DNA of 64,000 nucleotides, taken from contig JAEMWC010001104.1 in assembly GCA_016490735.1 (NCBI GenBank), positions 86,001-150,000 on the forward strand, read 5' to 3'. The position numbers and the translations under genes are program-made. Positions 35,801 to 49,000 of this stretch are shown here, one piece after another (positions within the stretch are counted from its first letter, which is position 1; every line of letters starts with the position of its first letter). The notes below the pieces were generated by a model that saw only the letters and a list, made by a program, of their open reading frames with translations, was not told the origin of the DNA and ran no database searches. Source of the DNA: Pachyseris speciosa. Taxonomy: Eukaryota; Cnidaria; Anthozoa; Scleractinia; Pachyseridae.

Positions 35801-38718
35801 GGTCCACCGAGTGGCCCTCCAGGCGACAATGCTCGTGAATAGCTGATGAACTTCTTGATTGGTGTTCTTTCACTCTGATTTCCAGAGAGCGGGCCGTTTC
35901 GCCAACGTACTCCTTGTTACACTTCTCACAATGGATCTGGTACACAGTACCGCATTTCTTGAGATTGACAGCTGTCAATCTCAAGACAAAAAGTACTATC
36001 AACCGAAGGTAACACCTTCAAACGCAGGATAAAAGAAGCTATTCAAATTAAACTTACGAAACCGGCGTTAAACAGAGACAATGGTTACGAATTAGCAGCT
36101 ATCTATGACACAATTCTAACCCCCAAGAGGCGTTAAAACCCCTTTTTAAAATTCATCTTTTCAACATTCATATCATTGACTGATGAAGTCCGGTTGAAAA
36201 AAAAACGGACGAAATATTTCATAAGTTTTAACTTTTAGCTCCGAGTTTGTAAAACTTTTAACTTTTATTATGTTTCCGGAGCAGGAAACAAATGTTTTTG
36301 ATTGTATTCCTAACTCAGTTACATCACGTTCAATTGTATTCGGTCATAGTAGAGAAGACTGGTTATGGAAGCCGGCGAACTTTAAAGGGTCAAACAAAGT
36401 CAAAAGACAGATGTTGAACGTACCAGTCACGTGATCACGACCATGCACACTCGAAACAAGATGGCGAACGAGGCAGACGAACTCTACTGTTGGAAGACGA
36501 TTTTGAAACAATACTAGACATTCTAGAAGATGAAGCAATTGAGGAACAGTTTATAGCAACAGTTCAGAATATAGCTCTAAAGCGTGTTAATTTCGAATCG
36601 TAATGACTTGCTACTAAGCTAAAACTTTTAAACCTATTACTTTGTGGCGTTCTCGTTGCCGTTGCCGTCACCGTCGTCGTTGCTTAAGCTCTCTAATGGT
36701 GATGGTGGTGTACTGGTAATGGCAATGGCAATGGCAATGATGATGGCAGTGGCTGTGGCAACGACAATGGCGACAGCAATAGCGATGGTAATGGTGATGG
36801 CAATGGTCGGTGATGGTAACAGCAACGGTAGAGGCAATGAAGCATTCCTTAATGTTAATGGTGTCGGTACTGGCGATGTTTGTTATTAATTGTGACAGCA
36901 ATTTCCCTCTGAGGAAAATCCCTGTATAGTGCATGCAAAATGAACATACCTGTTGCAACAAGTGTAATCCACGAACTTGACGTGTAAACATCCTGCAAAT
37001 GCAAAAGAATTTTCACAGGTTTTGAAAGCCTTTAATTGGAAAAACAACCAGCGGTTCCCCTCTAACAAATAATACACCCCTAGGCCTACCAACTTAGCAT
37101 CTTCCACCATAAGGGCACGGCCACAGAAGACCACTGTACCGTTATTAACTATAAGGGCGTTTAAGAAACGAGGACGCGACGGTAACGAAAACGTCATTTC
37201 AAATATACACGTTCTCGTTATTGTAGCACTTTCGCGATTATTCCAATTTGTTCAACTTGTAAAATGTCGGCGAACTATCCAGGAACTGAATTTCTATGAA
37301 CGGCGTTAAAGTAAAGGAAAAGAAAGAAAAATTTGCCATCGTGTGCTCACGTTCTCGCCACAACCTAAAATTTGGTCATTTCACGTTGTTGTTTTGCAGA
37401 GGACGGCAAAGAAATGTACCAAAATGAAAAGCGGACGTTCTCGTTGACGTTCGCGTCCTCGTTTCTTGAACTTCCTATTATCGAACAGGATACCACTGTG
37501 TTTCCTAACACTACATATTCATTGTTCCGGTTTATGCCTTGATGTTGCTGTTGTATTGTTGATTGAGTTTTTCATGATCTTGACTCAACTCCACAAGTCA
37601 TCAAGTCAAGTTCAAGAAAACAATGCATTTTTTCCTTCGCAAACGCTTTCCAATATGAAATCAAACCTCTCAATTTGGCTTCAGCTTATTAGTTTGTTCA
37701 TTGTTTAGCAAATTTTGCCTTCGCGCTAGAGACAACCCCGCACTCGTGCTTGAAAATCGAACCTAAATTAGTTATGTCCCAACAGCAACAACAACACCAG
37801 TGCCGCAATAAAATTCAGGAGACAACCTTGTTAAGATAGGCACGCTGAAAGACCGCATAATATGTATTTTCCTCCAGAGGACCGTTGACAAATCCTGTAC
37901 CACTATTCGTCTCTCTTCTCCTTCTTCTGCTAGTCACACCTATAGCATCTGAGCTTGTGCGTCTGCCGTCTCCAACAACAAAATACTTGTAACGATCAAA
38001 TTCACTGGCGCTGAATTGAGCTGCTATGTAGGGCACCAGTTGTGGCCTCATTTTACGAGCTTGATCATACGTATAGAGATCCTCTGGTTTGTAGCTTTCA
38101 GGGTCTTGGGCCGGTACGGGTTCGTTGTTATTATCTGTGGCTAACTCTATCACGATCACTTGGTAAAAGCTGCGAATTAGTGAAATATAAATATGTGGAC
38201 TAAAAACATAGTAAAGGGAATGGAGCACTTAATTTGTCAACCGTGTAGGATCCCAGATTTATATTAAAGGGAAAACAGCACTTAATTTGTCAACTGTTCT
38301 GGATTCCAGAATGTCTGGCGCAACTTAGTAGCAAGCTTTCCCACATCTCGTGAAAATTCAGTTGCAGTGCGCTGCCATGGTACGTTTCACATGATTACTA
38401 TTGCCACAGTTTTGAATATTATAACTGTGATTTAAACACACTGATTTTTCTATGGTGAACATCAAGAAAGAAATATAAAACATCGAACAAGGAAGTGAAA
38501 CAAACTCATGAATAGCAAGGCAATGGTCATATTCCCTTCGATGCAATATCCTCGCCTGCTATTCCCAATCCAATGCCCTGCATAAGCCCCTTAAAAAATT
38601 CCCAAAACAGAGCAACACATCCGATGTTAACACAGACATGCAAGGCTGCTCATCAGAAAACAAATAGTTTTTATGCACGCGAAAATGTCACCGACTTTGA
38701 CGATGGTGTAAACCTCCT

Positions 38719-38802
<84 letters not shown>

Positions 38803-39951
38803 CAAGGTTAATTTGGGAACAGATGCACGGGAGCATGCTAACTACATTAATAATTAGAAGAAGAGAAAGAAACTGTCCCTGACTTCAACTTTGCATTAAG
38901 GTCTTATCCCCGCTCCCCTCCCCTCCCCTCCCCTCCAGTTTTATTTGTCATTTAGTTTCCACTCTCTCTCAAAGAAAGAAACGTGCATTTGAAGTCTTCG
39001 CGCGGTCAGTTAGCTCGCAATGACGTCGTTAGAGTTTGATTTTCCGTTGGCCTCCTAGAGCAGAGTATTCCTTAGGACATCATTAAGTCCAGTGAGGGGA
39101 AAAGTCTTGCGAGGTGCAGTGTCTGCCTCGTCTAATATCCTGCTGTGCAGTTGTTTGCTAAACGAGTACTTTGTTTACCCGGGCGGTACTGCTGGAACAA
39201 TGCAGGGATATTGAGAGCTCTGCTTTGAGATGTAACAAGTCTTTAGCCTCAGAAAGTAGGTGTCGGTGATCATTTCTAGGATCAGGGAGAGAAACTGGTG
39301 TAGAATTTGGAGCATGCTAAAGACTTAGTAAAAATGCTGTGGCTAGATGGTCGTCAACAACTCCTCGCTAACACGGACAGTAAACATCCGGGACCTACCT
39401 CATGAAATTATCGAGAAAGACACAAGGCATGGCTGGGAATTTGTCTGCAAAAAGCGTAAGTTTGAACATTTTTTTGACTAGTTTCCGCCCTCGCAACTTT
39501 ATCGAGTGATTTGATAGTCTGAAAGTGTCATAATGACTGGTTTCCGGTGTCAGAAGTGATCACAAAATCGAGTGATAATTTACACAAATAAAATTCGACA
39601 ATAATTAGCTGTGATTCTTCGTAGCAATCACGAACGCTCGGTTGAAAACGCTGCTAGACTTCGCCTAAATCTATGCCGCTAATTCCAAAGCTAACTTTGC
39701 CGTCAGAAAGAGCGTACTCTAGAGTGATTTGGCCGAATAACGCACCAAAATTCTCATGTCAGAGGTCACGTCAATTTTATGTCTAATTGCAAGACAAATA
39801 ACATGTATTATTTGTCTTCCCTTTGACAGAGACTGTAGGTTCATAACGGGCCTAAATGCAAGTCTCCCTTTTGATAAACCGAGGTATCGATAAAGAAAGT
39901 TCTAAAACCCCTCAAATTTTCATGTGTGTGTGTGTATGTATATATATATAT

Positions 39952-40023
<72 letters not shown>

Positions 40024-43000
40024 ATGTATATCTATATATTTATTTATTTATTTATTCATTTTCTTGCATCAGAGAACCCCACCAACTCAAAATAGGTGTG
40101 TCCTTCACCTGTCACCTATGGAATAACTGACGCAATCAAGCCGAGCTATCTGGCTACACACAAAAGCCCGGTACAAAGGGAATATCTTACTGATACCCCC
40201 CCCCCCCCTCCCCAACAACCACCACATCTCAAGATTAAATAAGCCCTCACGTACCTGACAATCCAATTTTCGTTGGATGCTTCAGTCAGAACAATGCTGA
40301 AAGTGGAACTTTGAATTGATTTAGGAGCTGGCAATGTGCCCAGTGGAGGAGGTGCTGCATTGAGAAAAACATATGCTACGTTGGAGTTTTGTAGACTTTT
40401 ACTTCGTAGTAAACTAAACTCTCTTTATTACCCTGTGAACAGAACTGGGGGAGGGGTGGGAGGGGGGGGTAGTTTCCGGAAAGAGCTTAAAACAACCAAC
40501 CTACCTACCAGGGGCCAGTATAGTTTAGAGAACATGGACTTAATATCATGCTCCGGGTACTAAAGTTCTAAGGCACTGCACAACAGTTTTGATACTTACT
40601 AGGCACCCCCAGAAAAAAACCCAGAAAAAAATAAGTCTATATCACAAGGTAAAAGCTAACAAAAAACGAGATCACGCTTTGCATCCCAAGTAAATTTGGG
40701 AAATTTTAAGACATAAAATGATACTGAAAGATCAGTGGGAAATGCTTTATTGCAGCTATCTATCTGAAACTTAATTGCACATTACATTGTCAGATAAAAG
40801 GGCTACATTTTTTAAGACAATATTTGACACCAGTCATTTCAAGTTAAATGTTAACGCGAAGTCAAGCAAACAAAGATTGTTATGTACTAAACACTGTAAC
40901 ATCAAACACAACAGATTTTGAATGTCGCTGAGTCGTGAAAACGTTTTATGTGTAACAACGTGACATGTCGCGCAACTCATTTTGAACCAAACAAAACAAA
41001 AGGCTAGTTCGCGAGGTAGAGTTTCCATATCACCTGATTTAATGAAAGAAAAAACAAAAAGCAAACGGGGGTTGAGGGTGTCGGAGTCTGTGGAAAACAC
41101 GGGGTGACTAAATAGACTAAACACGAAAATAAGGTGTAAACATTGCAATCCTATGACACTTAGTAACTTATTCTGCTAATATATTGGTTCCAGCGGTTGA
41201 AAATTTGTACTTATTGAAGAAACGGTTAACGAAAAAAATACCAAGAGGAAATACCAAACAGTAACTAAAACAAAGACCGATCATTTGAAAACGACTGTTG
41301 AAATAACGAAATAAAATAACGTCACGTTTCATGATCCATTTTTCAAGACTAGTTCAAATTACAGAGAGAATTTCTATCCTAAAACGCCAGCTTCAATGGG
41401 AACTTTACTGGAACATTTGAACTGGATGGAACCTAACAGTAACGTTTTCGAACATATTTATTTATCAACCTGTCCCGGCGGTTGAAAATCAGGTAAATAT
41501 TGAAACTCCTGAAAATATTAGAAAAATCTATAAGTATAAAAAAGAGTATATAGAAAAAAAAAATTCCAAATCAAGTTTCGTTCACTGTGACTCAGATACC
41601 TAGGTTATATTAAGTATTGCCTGCGCGCCTAAATAATGTGAGCGACGTTGCGATTATTTCTAGAAGATGGAGCAAAAAAAGACAGATCCGTCACCCCATG
41701 TTTTCCACAGACCCCGGAGCCCCGCGTCCATCTTTTCCACCAAACCTGCACCCCGTGTTTACTACAGATCCCGGCACCCCGCGTCCGGTCTTTTCCACCA
41801 AACGAACTCACAGACTCCTTCTTCTTCCAGATCTGAATTCATCCCTTCATCGGGGATGTCGAATTCTTCCGAAGAGTCGAAGAATCCTTCGACTGTATAC
41901 TCATGTTGAACGTTAGCCATATTGTAAAAGGCCCTTTAAATTTTCTCGGTCACGCTATGAACAAAATCTTCGAAAAAAATCTCATAAAAAACGGGTCATA
42001 ACTTCATAGAACTGTACACGTAAGCATAAGCAACATGGAGGAAAGGAACTATAACCGAGGGAAGGCTGGATACTGTAAACAGCGAATCCGCTGAGCGAAG
42101 ATCAGAAGCCGCATCTGCCGTACGCGATATTGCACACTGGGCGTCAAAGGGTTAAAAGAAGGCTGGTCCTCACAAGTCTTAAATGATCTGGTAGGCCGTT
42201 CTAAAGTGATGGTGCACAAACGGAAAAGGATCTGTCGCCTGCCCAGTTTACTTAGAATTGGACCGAGAAATCTTCAGAAGACCGCTTGATGCCGAAGATC
42301 GCAATGACCGTGGTGGCACATATTGATCAACAGAACAGTTATGTACAGTCACTGGTGCAAGACATTGTAAACAATAGGATCTACATCTACATCTACATCA
42401 TTTATTATGTAGGTAAAGTCGATTACATGTCACACCAATACGCTGACTAACAGGGAGCCAATAAAGCTCGACCAACAACGGAGTTACACGATCACGCTTC
42501 TGTTTACGCGAAATTAGACGGGCGGCACAGTTCATAACAGCTTGAAGTTTCGCAATAAGATATTTTGCAAGTCCGTACAATAATGCATTCCCATTCTCCA
42601 ACCTAAACTTAACAAAACCATCGGAACTAAAATCTTGGTACTCTCCACGACTAAATACTTTCTTCTGCGAGGTACATCGCGAATATGAAAGAACGATGGC
42701 TGATTGACGCTAGACACTTGATATTTCATTTCAGAAAAAAAAAAAGCCTGTAGGCGTTCACGCGGGATGTGCTGGTCGATGTTAGCTGGCTAAATTTGAA
42801 AGGCTACCCACAGTCAGAATTTGTTCTCACGTACAAATAAATGGAATTGCAAATGTAAACAATCAGTATAATGTTACAAACCGCGCACACTGAATATATT
42901 CCCATTTATTATATGTGCCTTTTTGTTAATGATAACGCAAGGAGTAAAGCTTCCATGTGATGCATGAGGTGTTCTTCTTAACAAATAATTATTTCCCCCG

Positions 43001-46000
43001 TATTTATAAGTATAAAAAGCGTATGAGCCTTATCCGGCGTCATCGCTATTTATATTCTGGTTATGCAATATCAGAAAGAATATTACAACCATGAACATAA
43101 CACAGCGATTATCTATACAAAAAGAAGCATACTATGTGAATATTGAACGGTAAAATCTTCGATAGAGTGCAACCCTTTTCGACCGGAAACCAAGAAATAT
43201 CCAAGTATCCAAAGTATCCAAGTATCTAAGTATCTCAAGTTCCGCCTCAATTGAGGCGGAGCTGTCAAAACTTGACATGTTCACGCTCTAAATTAATTTA
43301 ATAAAAAAAAAAAAAAAAAAGCGACAATTTGTCTAGTCAAACTTGAATTTTTTAAGCGTGGAACAACGCGGAAAAAAGTTGGCCTTTCACGGTAGCTCGA
43401 AAATGGTAGTATTTCTCTATTGGTTTTTAGGTCAGTATTTAAAGTATCCCTCCGGACCCACAGCGAAGATTTTGAGTGGTGAATTCGCCGAGGCTGTAAA
43501 ATATCTTGCCATTTTTATCACTACACAGCAGGCTCGCTCAAACGCATTCTCGTCCCCAGAGCCACTCGTCTTAAAATGTCGTTGACGAGTGGCTCTAGAC
43601 GCGCCAAAAAATTCGAATTTTTTCATTGGCTGACAAAAAATAAATGCGCAACAAGAATTAAGTGATGAAGTACTACGCACTTCCTGTCATTCTCGTCCCC
43701 AGAGCCACTCGTTTGCAGTTACCGTTACGGGTGAGATATATTTTGCACAATTCAACAATGGAATTTGACATTCTCTCTGTTACCTTGCTTATAAACCTTC
43801 AAGCCAACACGTAGTGTCTTCAACTTTTCAATTTGGTCGGGAATGAGCACATTCAGTGGCGAAACTACAAGAACACAACTGCTTACAACCGTATAAAGAT
43901 CTATGGTCCACCACGAACGAGAGAAACTGCAATATCAGCGATTTTCGAAACCCCGTGGGCGAAATACACAGCCAGTCTCGTTTCTGTACAGCTACTGCAT
44001 GCAAGGCAGGTTGTTGTTCCCTTTTCCTATAGTAAATTTTCTAGTTTCAATGAAGTTAGTCTCGTTCAAAGCTTCGCCGAACCAGCTTTGGAGCCAGCCA
44101 TCATAAAAAACCAAAGCTGGGCTGTCACTCACTTCCTGAGGATACATATCTGAGCATGAGCAAATACATTCTTGGCAATATGACATGCGCTTCCGGATGT
44201 CCGTGATTTACGTAACTGCTGCTACCAGAGCCCTTCGTTTCTCCGACCACGTGACCAAAAGAAACGGAAACTCTGGGGACGAGAATGGCTCAAACGCAGA
44301 ACAAATGCGCAACCGCCAAAACAAGTTACTAACTCGTTTTACCGGTTCAAATTTAATTTATTCGTCCTTGGCGCTGAACGGCGGCTCACTGAAAGAAACG
44401 AACGGTCGCTCGCAGTGGCTTCTCTCTCGGGAAGCGAAGGAGAAACCAACTGTTCCCAGCGTATGAATAAAGCGATACGCGACCGAAACTTCAACACGGT
44501 CTTGCCATAGGCACCCCGCGTAACAAAAAATCACGAACGAGTTTATTAAACACAACAACAAAATCAGTAATTAATTACTGACATCCAAGGCCTGATGTGG
44601 ACGTTCTTAAAGGACAAAGAATGACAGTCACTGTGATAAAAAAGACCAACGTTAAGTTCGAAGTTTCCCTAGTCACACGAGCGAGTAATTTAAAGTAGAA
44701 AAGATGACAGTACTCGGATATTTCAATATAAATAAAGTGCTGAAGTGTGACGTCACAAATATTAGAATTTTTGAAATTATGGATTTGTTGAGATTTTCAG
44801 AAAGAGCAAGATGAAAAAATAAGGCTAATTGGCCAAAAATCAGCAATTGAAGGCAAATTGGCTTTGAGATATAAGCGCCGTTATGCTCTGCTGACTCCAT
44901 ACAAATCCTTCTAAATTTGACTTGGTTCATAGCGTTATGAACTAAGTAAAATTTAGAAGGATTTGTATGGAGTCAGCAGAGCATAATGGTGCTAATATCT
45001 TGCTCTAAAACTGTACGAAATGCTGATTTTTGGCAAAGAGGTCTTTGTTATCGTGTTCTTTCTAAATATCCGAACAACTCCCAAAATTTCAAATTTGGGT
45101 TTTGTGACGCCATCACTTTAGTACTCTATAAAACACAAACAAACAAACAAACATTTACCTCCTGGATCTGTCCGTTGTTCTACCCACTCGGAGTATGGCC
45201 CAAGCCCGCCGCTTGACTGACAAGCCACACGTATCCGATAATGGCGAAAAGGTTCTAAGTCAAGGATTGTATGAACGCGCCCCTTGACGTTCTCGTTAAT
45301 ATTCTTCATGTTCGGTTGATCTCTATCGTAGTACATGACGTCATAACCCTCGATGATGCCATTCGGCTCAGGTGGCGGGACCCAAGACAAGGTAATGGAT
45401 ACTGAGGTGGTGCCGTTTATTACGATATTCCTTGGTGGATCTTTAGGTTCTATAAAAGGAATAGGACATAACAAGAGTGTCGATTAATTGCACGGGAGAG
45501 TACTTATGGCCATGGTATTGTTAGGTCGACTTCACAGCTTCCATCATTAACAACTTGCTGAAAAACCGTGCTTGCCAATTTTTTTCACATGCCACCCCCC
45601 TTAAAGAGGTAATTTTTTCGGATGACCCCCCCCCCTAAAAAATTAACCCTCTCCCAAGAGTTTACCTTTTTAAATATTTTCTGTTATTCCCTAATTCACG
45701 TGATTGTGCTTGCTTTGAAGACAATATTTACGATTTCTATACTAGAGAGCCCAGGGCCGGGGGGGGGGGGGGGGGGGGGCTCACTTCGAACGCATTAGCG
45801 TGAGTAAACTAGGGGGGTCTGGGGGCATGCTGCCCCGGGGAATTTCAAATTAAAGTCCTCTGAACTGGCTGGAACGGCATTCCTCCAGAGTCAATGGCAT
45901 CACTTTCAGTGATACTCATTATTACGGTGGCCCACAACTGTCACGGCAAAATAAAAAGACCCACGGTAAAAAGAAAAGACTCGCGGCAAAAAGAAAAGAC

Positions 46001-49000
46001 TCGCGGCAAATTAAAAAAACGTCACGGTAAATTAAAAAACCTCACGGCAAAAAGAAAAAACCTCACGGCAAAAAGAAAAAGACACAAGGCAAAAGAAAAA
46101 AACCTCACGAAAAAAAAAAAAACAAGACTCACGGCAAAAAGAAAAGACTCGCGGCAAAAAGAAAAAGACTCACGGCAAAAGGAAAAATCTCACGGGAAGA
46201 GGAAAAACCTCACGGCAAAAGGAAAAACCTCACGGCAAAAAGAAGAAGACGCAAGGCAAAAGAAAAAAACCTCACGGGAAGAGGAAAAACCTCACGGCAA
46301 AAGGAAAAACCTCACGGCAAAAAGAAGAAGACGCAAGGCAAAAGAAAAAAACCTCACGGCAAAAAGAAAAAACCTCATGGCAAAAAGAAAAGACTCGCGG
46401 CAAATTAAAAAACCTCGCGGCAAATTAAAAAACCTCACGGCAAAAGAAAAAACCTCACGGCAAAAAGAAAAAGACTCACGGCAAAAGAAAAAACCTCACG
46501 GAAAGAGGAAAAACCTCACGGCAAAAGGAAAAACCTCACGGGAAAAAGAAAAATAGCGGGGAATTGGGTCGAGTTTACTGGAAGAGCACTATAACATGCA
46601 GTCCGCCATCTTGAATCAAAAGTACGAGGAGGTATGTTTTGCTCCAATTGTGGAAAACAACTTGCAGAAGGGGGCAAGTTCTGCACCAATTGCGGAAAAG
46701 GTATCATATAACGTTGCTTATTGTTTGTTACTTAATTACTGAGAAGATCGAGTTTTATCTACTGCTTTTAATTTGTTCATGTTTGTGACGGAAAGATTTT
46801 GACTGAAAGCGGTGTTACTTTCGATTAGTTCGCAATATGATTGAAAGAAAAAAGGCATTTGACCTTATTTCCAAGATTAGAAACTCCAATAAATGTTGTA
46901 GTCTGAGTCGTGTCACACAAAACAGTACACAACTTCGCGGTGAACTGGCTTTTGCAAGATTTGTCAGTAGGGATGAGTAAGGCTTAAATGACTCATGAAT
47001 AAGCTTAAATACAAAATAAAAATTATAGAATTAGACAGTTTTAAAGAGAGGACAACAGAAAAAAGGAAAAGACATGAGGCTGAAACAGGTAAAGTAAAAC
47101 AAAATATAGGTAAAGAAATTACTCTAAGTGGGTATTTCCCCTTGATCTAAATAGGTAGAATGAATGTTGAGTGCTGTCATAAATTTGATATTTCTTAAAG
47201 GGAAACATGGGTCTAGAAACTTTTTACCTTAAATGAAAGGCCACGTACACACGATTTCAAATCTGGTATTCGTTTGGTTTAGCGCCGTTCTAAAGTCTAT
47301 TCAGATGACTTTGAAATCGCGCTAAATTGCCCCTTTTGAGAGCACGGGGCCGCCATCTTGGAACTGAGAAATGATATCGAGGCTGTGACGTAACATTAGA
47401 CAAGCTGATCTTTGGCAAACAGAGGATTTCTGTGAAGATTGAGTCATTTTGATTCAATACCTTGCTGTTAGCTGCAAAAACAGTTATACAAATGCTAAAG
47501 GACGGGTTACCTTTCATGTACTACCTTCGTATGAAAGAATGAGAAGATTGTAGCTCGCAAAAATAAAAACGTGAGTGTAAATTACCGCCTTGAACTGCTT
47601 TGACTGTTCCGACCAATTCAAGTTTAATACATCTGAGCCGGACAACACGCGAGATCTTCAGGTACGTGAGATTGTTTTCATTCGTGTTTAATGCCTTTAT
47701 TTAAAATGTGCTTACTAGTTCCTTGCTTTCCTCTTCTATTTTCTTTACCATAGTGAACGGTTTTCTCCATTTTTTGAACACACGAACTCAGCATTAGCCA
47801 TGCATATTTTGTCACGCACGCATACCGGCATACATTGTTTGTGGCCGTATATTTTGTCGGAATAGTGCGAAAGTAATTATCTACAATCACAGCGATAGCC
47901 ATTTTAATTTCATACGAGGACTATACCATGAAGTCATAGCCTTCCTCGTTTGGTAGGGTGCGTAATAATAAATTTAATCGTCCCTTGTTTATTACTTTAC
48001 AGGCACAGCTTCTCGGAAGAAAGGGGAGAGGAATGAAGCCACTATTTGACAGCTGATTTGCTGAAGCTGTCCCTTCCATTTTCAGCTCGCAATGCAGAAA
48101 TATTGCCTTTAGTATGTAGTTTAGAATTTCCATCGATTTTCAAAGAATGGAGCTGTAAGGGAGTTGAGGTCCCGTCGGTCTCATTTATTTTTGTATAGAT
48201 ACGCAGGTTCAAGTCAGTGTTGCAAATTATTACCCCGGCAAAGAATCATTTCCCTTGGCATCGCATCTTTAAAGCCTGTATTATTACCGCCTTCTTTTGG
48301 GCATTCATTTTGGATTGCCGAGACAACGCAAGAAGGAATCACCCGTCTATTCCCCTTTCCAAGGTTGTTGTACAGTTTATATTTCCAACACGTGAACTGT
48401 CGGTAGACAGCTAATCTCATGCTTCTGAAATAATAATTTCAGAAAATGATATGATTTAATAATCCCAAAAGAATATTAGCCTTGAGGATTGAAAAGTTTA
48501 TTCATTTCCATCCTAGTTACGTGCATGCATTGAACATGCTAAATGAAATCAACCTTGTTTACACTTTTTCATATAGAGAAATAACCCTGTGGCACCCTCG
48601 GTGGTAGGTGTTGACGTCCACAATTACTCTCTTGTGTGGTCTCGCAATTTACTAATTGCGTATTTGTAAGTGAAACCAGGAATACTATGTAGCCTGATCA
48701 CAAGTGCCTGAGTTTCACTGGAGACAAATGACTGGAACCAAAACTCGTTCCAAAAAATGAACATCCGTTGAACAAAACATTCGAGTTCCCGTAGCGAAGT
48801 CCAGACTATAGTATTTTAAGCTGTGCACGGTAGCGCGCTCTCGGGAGGAAATGTTCACAAAATCAAGCACGCGAAGCATATTTATATCGCCCTTTTAAGA
48901 AATCTCTTAAATAAGCAACAAATTCTTCTCTTGGTTCAGTTGGTAGTGTGAAAAAATAGGAATTTATTTGTGGGCATCGCTTAATTAAGTTGATTTTATA

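Noticed and set aside
36886..37197. Minus-strand 103-codon frame as an extra kinase exon
   Set aside because: Only 36950-36992 has fitting splice sites and sense; the rest is MITE sequence.
38573..40126. Ile/Tyr-rich frames
   Set aside because: By-products of (TA)n microsatellites.
41617..41916. Pro-rich frame as a possible gene
   Set aside because: Built from two or three copies of a CCCGTGTTT..CACAGACCCCGG phrase; no conserved fold and no splice context.
45894..46556. A 220-codon Lys/Arg-rich open frame
   Set aside because: It follows the CACGGCAAAAAGAAA minisatellite of the left TIR; composition and periodicity explain it.
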